Shown here piece after piece: positions 5,097 to 12,566 of a DNA stretch of 12,566 nt (the stretch's first letter is position 1; every line of letters begins with the position of its first letter). This DNA is from Cloacimonetes bacterium SCGC AAA252-N17 (GTDB lineage Bacteria; Cloacimonadota; Cloacimonadia; JGIOTU-2): contig ASNI01000069.1 in NCBI GenBank assembly GCA_000404785.1, positions 1-12,566 on the forward strand, written 5' to 3'. Below the pieces are notes generated by a model. The model was not told the origin of the DNA and ran no database searches. It saw only the letters and a list, made by a program, of their open reading frames with translations. The position numbers and the translations under genes are program-made.

Positions 5097-6608
5097 ATGC
5101 AAAATCTACAAAAAACGCTCATCGAAATTATAAAAGCCGATACTACATATTTTAGTAATGAGAAATTGCTTAAAAATAAATTAACGGAAGATGCGCTTAA
5201 ATTAGAGCCAAAACTGATAAAATATATTCTTTCCGATGAAAAGCTCAAAAAACACTTCTTCCTTGAAGTGGATGGTGTGCTGGTATTTGATAAAGATAAA
5301 TTCATTCAGTTTGTAAATGATAAACAATTTTTACCTGATTCCTACACCAGCTTTAAAAATAAAATCGGTTTGTTGGATGAAGATGGTGATTATTTCTGTG
5401 AAAAGAAAGATGTGGTTTTGGCATGGCCGTATAAAGACTGTGTTCTTGAAGGCGGACAGGATAAAGAGGACCAGAAGCGCAATGAAATATTTTACAACGA
5501 AATTTTAGCCCCCGATGAGATTGACCGACTGTTTGACCCCAAAGTGCTGACCAATTTTAAACGCTACGACAAAGACGGCGAACACCCCAATCCGAAAGAT
5601 ATTACCCGAAACGACAACCTGATTATTAAAGGCAACAACCTGCTGGCGCTGCATTCGCTAAAGAAATTTTATCGGGGAAAAGTGAAGTTGATTTATATTG
5701 ATTTACCTTTCAATACAGAAAGAAAAGATGATAGTTTTAAATATAATGATAAATTCAACCACTCAACGTGGATGACATTTATGAAAAATAGACTTGAAAT
5801 TTCAAAATCATTTCTTAAAAAGGATGGAATTATATGTCTTCATATAAATGATAATGAATTATATCATTTAAAAATACTATGTGATGAAGTCTTTGGCAGA
5901 AACAATTTCATTAATAATATATGTATTCGTGACTCTCATCCAAGTGGTTTAAAATTATCCGCTAAAGAAAAAACAATTCTAAAAACAAAATCATATATTT
6001 TAATCTATTCTATGAGTGAGGAAAGAAAAATCTTTCCGCTATATCAAGAAAGAAAAGAGTGGGATACACATTTTAATACTTACGTTGAGATTGATGGTAA
6101 TGAGAAAATTAAATACTCGTTAGTTGATTATTTAAAAGAGAATGGGATAGTTGATGAAGATTTTCAAATAGATGACGGTGCGCTTAATAATTCAAAATTT
6201 AAAGCATTTGTTTTTGAAAACAGGCATAAGATTTTTCAAGGAACTAAAGAAATTCCAAAAGAAGCAAAAAAATTGAGTTTAGAAAATCCAGATAAGGTTA
6301 TAGAATATAAAGGTTCAAATGCTAGCCGTGAATTCGCTTATAACGGACGGAGATTATCGCCATTGACAAAAAGCATTTGGGATGTTGGGTTCGATGGCTT
6401 TTCTAAAGAAGAATTCGGTAAAATTTTATGTGATTTTTGGGATGATGTGGACTTTAATAATACACAAAATGAAGGTGGTGTAGATTTACCAAATGGTAAA
6501 AAACCAGAATATTTAATGGCAAGACTAATAAGTTGGTTTACAAGAAAAAATGAACTTGTTATGGATTTTTTTCCTTGGATGTGGCACAACAGGAGCAGTT
6601 TCCCATAA
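5097..6608 (+). CDS. mod: Type III restriction-modification methyltransferase Mod, N-terminal part (frameshifted)
   Basis: This is the N-terminal three quarters of a beta-class adenine DNA methyltransferase of the type III Mod family. The N-terminal region ends in a stretch typical of these enzymes (IIKGNNLLALHSLKK, 177-190). Then comes motif IV, LIYIDLPFNTE, where the catalytic D202 is kept but the usual DPPY reads DLPF, and then NDKFNHSTWMTFMKNRL. A large target-recognition region follows and ends near 490. The frame then breaks at a run of seven T (6566-6572) inside motif I. This product ends VMDFFPWMWHNRSS instead of continuing as DFFLGCGTTGA, so it lacks the AdoMet-binding loop and should be inactive. 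The rest is in the next entry; joined, they give about 650 residues, normal for Mod. GC falls from about 43% (5521-5700) to 22% (5701-5880) at motif IV, suggesting an imported central segment. Confidence 0.88.
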   Translation: MQNLQKTLIEIIKADTTYFSNEKLLKNKLTEDALKLEPKLIKYILSDEKLKKHFFLEVDGVLVFDKDKFIQFVNDKQFLPDSYTSFKNKIGLLDEDGDYFCEKKDVVLAWPYKDCVLEGGQDKEDQKRNEIFYNEILAPDEIDRLFDPKVLTNFKRYDKDGEHPNPKDITRNDNLIIKGNNLLALHSLKKFYRGKVKLIYIDLPFNTERKDDSFKYNDKFNHSTWMTFMKNRLEISKSFLKKDGIICLHINDNELYHLKILCDEVFGRNNFINNICIRDSHPSGLKLSAKEKTILKTKSYILIYSMSEERKIFPLYQERKEWDTHFNTYVEIDGNEKIKYSLVDYLKENGIVDEDFQIDDGALNNSKFKAFVFENRHKIFQGTKEIPKEAKKLSLENPDKVIEYKGSNASREFAYNGRRLSPLTKSIWDVGFDGFSKEEFGKILCDFWDDVDFNNTQNEGGVDLPNGKKPEYLMARLISWFTRKNELVMDFFPWMWHNRSSFP

Positions 6609-7050
6609 AATGGAACGAAGATACATAGGTATTGAGCAATTAGACTATGGGAAGAATAATTCTGTCGTTAGGCTCAAAAATGTAATAAACGGAGACCAGA
6701 CGGGTATATCCAAATATAATAAATGGCAAGGTGGCGGTTCGTTTGTCTATTGCGAACTAAAAAAATGGAATCAAAACTATATCGATGAGATTGAAACTGC
6801 AAAGACAACGGAGGCCCTTATATCCATTTACGAAAAAATGAAATCAGAAGGCTTTTCCCGTTATGATGTAGATTTATCCAAATTCGATGAAAAGGAATTT
6901 TCAGAACTTACTATTGAGCAACAGAAAGAAGTTTTGATAGAATGTTTGGATAAAAACCATTTGTATGTGAACCTGTCCGAAATGGAAGATTCTACTTACC
7001 AAATCAGTAATGAAGAAAAAGAGATGAACCGCAAGTTTTACGGAATATAG
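6550..7050 (+). CDS. mod: Type III methyltransferase Mod, C-terminal part after the frameshift
   Basis: This is the C-terminal portion of Mod, in the +1 frame relative to the upstream part. From about 6573 it reads LGCGTTGA, the second half of the FxGxG AdoMet-binding motif I. It continues with RRYIGIEQLDY (motif II region, where the acidic residue contacts AdoMet), and then with the dimerisation and Res-binding tail to NRKFYGI. The ATG at 6550 is only the start of an open frame, not a real one: residues before 6573 are out-of-frame readings of the upstream sequence. An internal ATG at 6610 could start translation but would lose motif I. The stop lies 3 bases before the res start, so res is translationally linked to this part. 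GC returns to about 35% here, above the central segment. A homopolymer sequencing error or a reversible switch could restore the full gene. Confidence 0.82.
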   Translation: MNLLWIFFLGCGTTGAVSHKMERRYIGIEQLDYGKNNSVVRLKNVINGDQTGISKYNKWQGGGSFVYCELKKWNQNYIDEIETAKTTEALISIYEKMKSEGFSRYDVDLSKFDEKEFSELTIEQQKEVLIECLDKNHLYVNLSEMEDSTYQISNEEKEMNRKFYGI

Positions 7051-7053
7051 TAT

Positions 7054-9660
7054 ATGTCAGAACAACCTTTATTACAGCAATTCGATACACTTGAAGATTT
7101 AGGAATTTTCAAATACGAACCTAAAGCGTATGTTGTCGAAAATTTGAATCCCAATCTTATTTTACGCCCATATCAGGAAAAAGCCATTGCACGTTTTGAA
7201 TATTATATGGATGGCTATCCCAAAAAGAAGGCGCCCGCTTATTTACTTTTTCACATGGCAACGGGCAGCGGTAAAACCTTGCTCATGGCGACAAATATTT
7301 TATATCTCTACAAGCTGGGCTACCGCAATTTTATCTTTTTTGTAAATTCCACCAATATCATTGAAAAAACCAAAGCCAATTTCTTAACAGTGGATTCATC
7401 CAAATATCTGTTCAATCAAAAAATCATTTTTGATCACACCGAAATTCAGGTTACAGAAGTGAATAATTTTGAAGCGGTCAATCCTAATGATATTAACATT
7501 CTTTTTACCACGATACAGGGTTTGCATTCCCGCTTGAACAATCCCAGTGAAAATGCCATCACTTTTGAGGAACTTGCCAGCAAAGAATTAGCGCTGCTTT
7601 CTGATGAAGCGCATCATATTAATACGCTGACCAAGCAATCCGTTGGTAAAACAGAAGAAGAATTGGAATCCAGTTGGGAATACACGGTCAATAAAATATT
7701 CCAGTCCAATCCTAAAAATATTATGCTGGAATATACTGCCACTGTTGAATTATCACATCCTGCTGTCCGAGAAAAATACAATGATAAAATATTAGAGCAA
7801 TATACATTAAAAGAATTTCGGGAAGACCTATATTCAAAAGAAATTAGAGTGTTACAGTCGGATATTGAGGTAAAAGAACGAATTTTACATGCCATTATTT
7901 TAAGTCAGTATAGGCGCAAGGTTGCTGAGAAAAACCATTTGTTTTTAAAACCCGTTATATTGATCAAATCCCGTACCATTGCCGAATCCGAACAGGCCGA
8001 AAAAGATTTTTATGAATTCATTAAGAATCTGAAAACATCGGATATTGGCGAATTGAGGAAAAATTCAAGAAGCACACTTTTAAAACGGGCGTTCAAATTT
8101 TTTGAAGCAAATGGTGTGACAGAACATAATCTGCTGATCGAGTTAAAAGAAGATTTTCGTGAGGAAAAATGTTTGGGGATCAATTCAAAAAACGATTCGG
8201 AAGAAAAGCAGCTCATCGTTAATTCGCTTGAAGATGAGGATAACGGCATTCGAATTATTTTTTCTGTGGATAAATTGAAAGAGGGTTGGGATGTATTAAA
8301 CCTTTTTGATATTGTCCGACTGGATGAGAGCAAAGGCACAAAGTCAACTACAATATCAGAAGCACAACTCATCGGCAGAGGCGCACGTTACTTTCCTTTT
8401 CAGTTAGAAAATACACAGGAAAGGTTCAAACGAAAATATGATGAGGATACGTCCAACGAATTGCGCTGTCTTGAGGAACTTTACTATCACAGCATCAATC
8501 ATTCTGAATACATTAGAAACCTGAAAGATGAACTGGTTAAAAGCGGGATTATGGAAAAGGAATCCCAGCAAAAGGAATTGTTTGTGAAAATAAAACCAGA
8601 GATTAAAAAGACAAAATTTTGGCAGGAAGGATATATCTTTCAGAATGAGCGGATAAAATATGACCGCAAGAAAATCAAGTCTTTTTCAGATTTGGCTTTG
8701 GACAAAACAATTTATTCTTATGATTTTGGAACAGGATCGGTTGAAGAAACAACTATCTTTGTTGAAGATGGTTTAAGTGAAGAAGAAAAGAAAACTAAAT
8801 TGAAATCATTACATTATTTCGGTGAAACTGTTTGCCGAAAAGCAACGGACAAAATACCGTTTTACCATTTTAATAGCCTGAAATTGTATTTTCCCAATTT
8901 GAATTCAATTCATGAATTTATTACATCTTTAAATTATACAAGAGAAATTAAAGTCTTTTTGAAGGGTTCATCAGATCGTATTTCAAACTTGAACTTAAAA
9001 GACAAGCTAAAAGTTGCTTTAAAGGTATATACAGAGATCTCAAACGATATTGTAAAAAACAGCCATGTTTACGAAGGCACGAAGGCATTTGAGGGTTATC
9101 CTGTTTATAGTATTGTTGAAGACCGAACACAGCATATTGTTGTAAAAGATGGCGGAGATCAGCAATACGGCGTTTCTATGAATACAAATCCAAATGATGA
9201 ACTGCGAATGAGTTTGGCAAAAAAGGATTGGTATATTCATGAAGATAATTTCGGCACAAGTGAAGAAAAATTTCTAATCCGTTTTATTAACGATAATATC
9301 GAAAAATTAAAAAAGAAATATGATAATATTTATTTGTTGCGAAACGAAGGCTATTTTAAAGTATTTCGCTTTTCAGATGGGGCAGCCATTGAACCTGATT
9401 TTGTCCTATTCTTAACGGAAAAGGATACAGCTAACAAGTTTTCTTATCAGATATTCATTGAACCGAAAGGCGAACATTTGATAAAAGAGGATAAATGGAA
9501 AGAGGAATTTCTAAGTGAGTTAAGGAAAAGCTATTATATAAATCCGTCTACAATTTATGAATCGGATAAATTTAGATTGGTCGGGTTGCCGTTTTATAAC
9601 AATAAAGATGAGTATTATTTAAAATTTAAAGAATCGTTTGAAGGTTTAAGTAACTATTAA
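7054..9660 (+). CDS. res: Type III restriction enzyme Res subunit (SF2 translocase and nuclease)
   Basis: This 868-residue Res subunit is complete and appears intact. With Mod it forms the type III complex, which uses ATP to detect two oppositely oriented unmethylated sites and cuts near one of them. The superfamily 2 helicase motifs are in order: the RPYQEKAI region near 38-45, Walker A ATGSGKT (69-75), DEAH (184-187), the motif III-like YTAT (227-230), KLKEGWDV (407-414) and GRGAR (441-445). The C-terminal PD-(D/E)xK nuclease has IEPDFVLF (D782) followed by FIEPKGE (E803, K805), so all catalytic residues are present. It starts 3 bases after the mod stop, with only a weak ribosome site, fitting translational coupling. 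Without a working Mod it cannot be targeted, and expression alone is generally harmless because Res needs Mod for DNA recognition. Confidence 0.94.
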   Translation: MSEQPLLQQFDTLEDLGIFKYEPKAYVVENLNPNLILRPYQEKAIARFEYYMDGYPKKKAPAYLLFHMATGSGKTLLMATNILYLYKLGYRNFIFFVNSTNIIEKTKANFLTVDSSKYLFNQKIIFDHTEIQVTEVNNFEAVNPNDINILFTTIQGLHSRLNNPSENAITFEELASKELALLSDEAHHINTLTKQSVGKTEEELESSWEYTVNKIFQSNPKNIMLEYTATVELSHPAVREKYNDKILEQYTLKEFREDLYSKEIRVLQSDIEVKERILHAIILSQYRRKVAEKNHLFLKPVILIKSRTIAESEQAEKDFYEFIKNLKTSDIGELRKNSRSTLLKRAFKFFEANGVTEHNLLIELKEDFREEKCLGINSKNDSEEKQLIVNSLEDEDNGIRIIFSVDKLKEGWDVLNLFDIVRLDESKGTKSTTISEAQLIGRGARYFPFQLENTQERFKRKYDEDTSNELRCLEELYYHSINHSEYIRNLKDELVKSGIMEKESQQKELFVKIKPEIKKTKFWQEGYIFQNERIKYDRKKIKSFSDLALDKTIYSYDFGTGSVEETTIFVEDGLSEEEKKTKLKSLHYFGETVCRKATDKIPFYHFNSLKLYFPNLNSIHEFITSLNYTREIKVFLKGSSDRISNLNLKDKLKVALKVYTEISNDIVKNSHVYEGTKAFEGYPVYSIVEDRTQHIVVKDGGDQQYGVSMNTNPNDELRMSLAKKDWYIHEDNFGTSEEKFLIRFINDNIEKLKKKYDNIYLLRNEGYFKVFRFSDGAAIEPDFVLFLTEKDTANKFSYQIFIEPKGEHLIKEDKWKEEFLSELRKSYYINPSTIYESDKFRLVGLPFYNNKDEYYLKFKESFEGLSNY

Positions 9661-9667
9661 AAATGCC

Positions 9668-9711
9668 TTATAACAAATCGTTCCACCTGTCATTTTTCCG
9701 CTCTGTTATAA
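9668..9711. repeat. Inverted repeat just after res
   Basis: TTATAACA (9668-9675) and TGTTATAA (9704-9711) are perfect 8-base inverted arms separated by 28 bases. The left arm continues as AACAAATCGTTC, which recalls the start of integron attC sites, but the inner part does not pair as an attC should. There is no GC-rich stem or T-tract, so this is not a standard terminator. It marks the right end of the AT-rich island. Possible roles are a weak terminator, an operator or a recombination scar. Confidence 0.4.
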
Positions 9712-9789
9712 AATATTGGTAAACTCACGAGTTATCTGACTATGGATCTATACAAAGCATAAATAGAAAAAATTTTTAAAAAGAGAAAT

Positions 9790-11418
9790 ATGGAAAACGA
9801 AATAACGTTCAGCGACCTCGGGCTTTCGGCAAAAGTACTGGAAGCAATAAATAAAAAGGGATTTGAGGAGCCGACTGCAATTCAGATCATAACTATTCCC
9901 ATCATGCTCAGAGATGACACGAATATCATCGCTCAAGCACAAACAGGCACCGGCAAAACAGCGGCATTCGGATTGCCTTTGATAGAAATGATCAACCAGG
10001 ATTCGAATACAGTCCAGGCACTCATTCTGACTCCAACACGGGAACTTGCAATTCAGGTAGCGGAAGAGATCAATTCGCTTAAAGGTGACAAGGATCTCAT
10101 AATAGTACCAATATATGGCGGTCAATCAATTGATCAGCAGTTGCGCAGACTGAAAAAAGGAGTACATATTGTCGTGGGAACTCCGGGTAGAATAATCGAC
10201 CATCTTAACAGAAAGACACTGAAGATCGGAGAAATTGAGCACCTGATCCTTGATGAAGCTGATGAAATGCTCAATATGGGATTCATCGATGATATGGAAG
10301 AGATCATGAAGCATACAAATCCCAACAAAAGAACGCTCCTGTTTTCTGCAACAATACCACGAAGAATAAAGGACCTTGCACACAAATACATGGAAGGTTA
10401 TGAGTTTCTTACCGTGAAAAATGAGCAACTGGTAAATGCTCTGACAGAGCAGATATACTTCGAGGTAAAAGCATCTGATAAATTTGAAACTCTCTGCAGG
10501 ATAATCGACATCGAGGACGGTTTTTACGGACTGATCTTCTGCAGAACAAAGAGTGACGTGAATTCACTTGCAGCGCATCTCAATGATAGAGGATACGACG
10601 CAGAAGCAATTCATGGAGATATCACGCAAGCTCAAAGAGAAAAAACTCTGGAAAAATTCAAGAAGCAAAAAGCAAATATTCTCGTTGCAACAGATGTGGC
10701 AGCACGTGGGATCGATGTTATTAACCTCACCCACGTTATAAACTATTCTCTTCCTCAGGACACGGACTCCTATGTTCATCGGATCGGTCGCACAGGGAGA
10801 GCAGGGAATGAGGGCACGGCGATTACGTTTATTACTCCCAGCGAATATCAACGGATGATGTTCATACAAAGGGCTGCTAAAACCGATATTAAGAAATCAA
10901 AAGTTCCTGTTGTGAAAGATATTATTATAGCAAAAAAGAAAAAGATAGACGATGACCTGAAATCTGTCCTTGAGCAAAAGGTCGACGCAAAATTTTACAA
11001 CTGGGCAAAGGAATTGCTTGAAGATCATAACCAGACTGAAATACTGGCAGCATTACTCCACTATTCTTTTGAAGAAGAACTCAATCCTGATGCGTACAAT
11101 GAGATAGAAGAGGTCGGCGCAAAGGGAAGGCAGCTTGACGGGCAGGGTAAGACACGGCTTTTTGTCGCATTGGGCAAGAAAGACAAGATGGATGCCAGAA
11201 AACTTGTTGAGCTTGTGACGAGTAAAGTCTCCATCAAGGGCAAAGATATCAGAGATGTGCAGGTTATGGACAACTTCTCATTTATAACCGTTCCTTTTGA
11301 TAAAGCTGAGAAGATCATAATGAATTTCAGAGGAAGAGATAAAAAACCTCTGATCACTCATGCTAAGAAAAAAAAAGAGGGTAAAGACAAGAAACAGGCG
11401 TATGGCAAGCGCGGGTAA
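9790..11418 (+). CDS. deaD: DEAD-box RNA helicase of the DeaD/CsdA type with DbpA-like RNA-binding domain
   Basis: This 542-residue cytosolic ATP-dependent RNA helicase probably acts in ribosome assembly, mRNA turnover or cold adaptation. All core motifs are intact: the Q motif (F7 and GFEEPTAIQ at 24-32), AQTGTGKT (50-57), PTRELA (82-87), TPGR (131-134), DEAD (155-158), SAT (186-188), ARGID (305-309) and HRIGRTGR (330-337). A linker with a helical segment follows, then a DbpA-type RNA-binding domain (about 455-515, starting KTRLFVALGKKDKMDA), then a lysine-rich tail. This order matches DeaD/CsdA and DbpA relatives; the RNA-binding fold is known to recognise structured RNA such as 23S rRNA hairpins. 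GAGAAAT precedes the ATG. GC is well above the island's (about 47-50% in two lines counted by hand), marking a return to the normal chromosome. It is not part of the defence operon. Confidence 0.94.
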   Translation: MENEITFSDLGLSAKVLEAINKKGFEEPTAIQIITIPIMLRDDTNIIAQAQTGTGKTAAFGLPLIEMINQDSNTVQALILTPTRELAIQVAEEINSLKGDKDLIIVPIYGGQSIDQQLRRLKKGVHIVVGTPGRIIDHLNRKTLKIGEIEHLILDEADEMLNMGFIDDMEEIMKHTNPNKRTLLFSATIPRRIKDLAHKYMEGYEFLTVKNEQLVNALTEQIYFEVKASDKFETLCRIIDIEDGFYGLIFCRTKSDVNSLAAHLNDRGYDAEAIHGDITQAQREKTLEKFKKQKANILVATDVAARGIDVINLTHVINYSLPQDTDSYVHRIGRTGRAGNEGTAITFITPSEYQRMMFIQRAAKTDIKKSKVPVVKDIIIAKKKKIDDDLKSVLEQKVDAKFYNWAKELLEDHNQTEILAALLHYSFEEELNPDAYNEIEEVGAKGRQLDGQGKTRLFVALGKKDKMDARKLVELVTSKVSIKGKDIRDVQVMDNFSFITVPFDKAEKIIMNFRGRDKKPLITHAKKKKEGKDKKQAYGKRG

Positions 11419-11590
11419 ACGGCCGCATCCCGGAGACAGTTAATTTATCACCCCCAACTGCTTATCTAAACAAAAGAGAAATATTTGACAAATATGGAAT
11501 AGCATTTCCTTTTCGTAAGTAAATGAGTTATATAAAATCAATATCGAATATGAGTACAATGAATAGGAAATATCCCATTTAGGTAACATG

Positions 11591-11606
11591 CTGCTTAAAT
11601 TAGCAG
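11591..11606. other. Weak hairpin between the helicase and the outer-membrane gene
   Basis: CTGCT-TAAATT-AGCAG forms a perfect 5-base stem with a 6-base loop, followed 13 bases later by an A-rich run. It is too weak and lacks an adjacent T-tract to be called a terminator. It lies just upstream of the TATAAT box and could be a binding site. Confidence 0.2.
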
Positions 11607-11627
11607 GATATGAGATTTTAAAAAAAG

Positions 11628-11633
11628 TATAAT
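11628..11633 (+). promoter_or_regulatory. Possible -10 box (TATAAT) upstream of the outer-membrane protein gene
   Basis: A perfect TATAAT lies 30 bases before the start chosen at 11664, which would give a leader of about 23 bases. No convincing -35 element is seen 16-18 bases upstream, so the call rests on the -10 box and its position alone. Confidence 0.33.
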
Positions 11634-11663
11634 ATGTGTTATGCAAAGAAAAGGATGAGCAAA

Positions 11664-12560
11664 ATGAAAATAATACTTTTAGTATTGCTTGCATTTTTGT
11701 TTTTCACCAACGTTTTTAGTAATCCGATGACATGGCCATATATGCCTGCCAGTGATTATTTTCGCGGCACTGTGGGTGAACGATTATATTTTGATTTTTC
11801 TAAAAAAGATAAAGGCTCTTTTTATATTAACGATGATCTTAGGTATTATCATTTTAAATATTATTGGGACCAAGATGAAAACAAATGTGAATATAATTCC
11901 TATTCCCGCCTCATAAATATATTTTCGCTTGGCTATACGCCATTCGATAAGATTCAGTTTAGCGTACGAATACCATACGTTAGTTTAAAAAATCAGAGTC
12001 TGTCAAATTCCGGGTTGAGCGACATTTTTATCGGTTTCTCATATCAATTAATGGAAATTTCGAATCGTCATTTAATATCCTTTTCAAGCGGCATAAAATT
12101 ACCTGTTGGTTACTATAAATATGAAAAGGATAAATTACCTCTCGGAACGGGTAGTTATGATATACCTTTAATTATAAATACCGATTTTCAGTTCAAGAAT
12201 TTTCAATTATTTTTTGATACCGGATATATTTTTACAGGGAAAAGTGAGGGATTATATCCTCCATATAATGTGGGGGAAAAATTTGAAAACGGAGACGAAA
12301 TTTTTTGTGATGTCGCTCTAACAAAAGCATTCCAACTTATTACCATGAAGTTGGAAACGAATTTTTATTATGTGTTCAATTCAACACCAGAATCTCCGGA
12401 GTGGGCTGACAGTCAAAGTAAATTAAGTATTGTCCCCGGAATTATTATTCCGCTATTTATAAAGAATTTACAATTGGATTTAAGTTATTCTTTTGATATA
12501 TTTGGTAAACATACTTTTTCTGGCTCTTCACCGGTTATTAGAGTTCATTATCATAATTAA
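11664..12560 (+). CDS. Secreted outer-membrane beta-barrel-like protein (transporter/MetA-like type)
   Basis: This protein has 298 residues from the ATG at 11664, chosen because AAAGG lies about 9 bases upstream and it gives a clean signal peptide, MKIILLVLLAFLFFTNVFS, likely cut before NPMTWPYMP. In-frame ATGs at 11634 and 11655 are less favourable. The mature part shows many alternating hydrophobic/polar strands rich in Y and F, with turns such as SLSNSGLSDIFIGFSYQL and SFSSGIKLPVGYY. The GLSDI-G-Y-L pattern followed by 'G.KLP.G' resembles outer-membrane proteins of the phenol-degradation MetA/DUF3187-like kind. The protein ends HYHN and lacks the classical terminal phenylalanine of barrel proteins. 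It is probably an outer-membrane channel or structural barrel; the cargo is unknown. It is low in GC and stands alone after a 245-base gap, so it is probably a separate transcript. Confidence 0.72.
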   Translation: MKIILLVLLAFLFFTNVFSNPMTWPYMPASDYFRGTVGERLYFDFSKKDKGSFYINDDLRYYHFKYYWDQDENKCEYNSYSRLINIFSLGYTPFDKIQFSVRIPYVSLKNQSLSNSGLSDIFIGFSYQLMEISNRHLISFSSGIKLPVGYYKYEKDKLPLGTGSYDIPLIINTDFQFKNFQLFFDTGYIFTGKSEGLYPPYNVGEKFENGDEIFCDVALTKAFQLITMKLETNFYYVFNSTPESPEWADSQSKLSIVPGIIIPLFIKNLQLDLSYSFDIFGKHTFSGSSPVIRVHYHN

Positions 12561-12566
12561 TTTTTG

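Noticed and set aside
7614..8372. Antisense open frames inside res and similar ones inside the helicase
   Set aside because: They lie opposite strongly conserved coding sequence, lack ribosome sites and resemble no family; they are shadows of the real genes.
11411..11450. Terminator after the helicase (CGGG...CCCG)
   Set aside because: The pairing needs a bulge, and no T-tract follows.

Overview
The window reads as a chromosomal stretch of a Gram-negative, low-GC bacterium. The evidence is a signal peptide followed by a beta-barrel-like outer-membrane protein at the right end, good Shine-Dalgarno sites, and bacterial dihydroxyacetone-kinase and DEAD-box genes. I cannot assign a phylum from the sequence alone.

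Layout. (1) 1-1235: the end of a dhaK-like gene, a complete overlapping dhaL-like gene, and a short broken remnant of a third operon gene. (2) 1236-1557: a very AT-rich gap with a possible promoter and one GC-rich hairpin. (3) 1558-9660: an AT-rich accessory island, apparently for defence. It holds a KTSC-like small protein, a GIY-YIG nuclease, a 69-residue unknown protein, an 806-residue Rad50/RloC-like ATPase with a CPLC zinc-hook motif, a tiny frame-disrupted gene, and a type III restriction-modification pair (mod, res). (4) 9790-11418: a DEAD-box RNA helicase of the DeaD/CsdA type with a DbpA-like RNA-binding domain. (5) 11664-12560: a secreted, probably outer-membrane beta-barrel protein.

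How the genes work together. dhaK and dhaL form one translationally coupled kinase unit, although this DhaL departs from the usual nucleotide-loop residues. The nuclease, the small protein and the zinc-hook ATPase are packed or overlapping and probably form one module. mod and res form a classical type III system in which the translocase/nuclease looks intact. The methyltransferase, however, is frameshifted at a run of seven T in its AdoMet-binding motif, and its central part is an AT-rich mosaic segment beginning exactly at the catalytic motif. As written, this allele should give no functional Mod and therefore no functional type III enzyme, unless the frameshift is a reversible switch or a sequencing error.

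The best candidate for something undescribed is the GIY-YIG / 69-residue protein / zinc-hook ATPase module, whose ATPase carries an unusual C-terminal helical and zinc-ribbon extension. No tRNA, rRNA, CRISPR array or transposase was seen.
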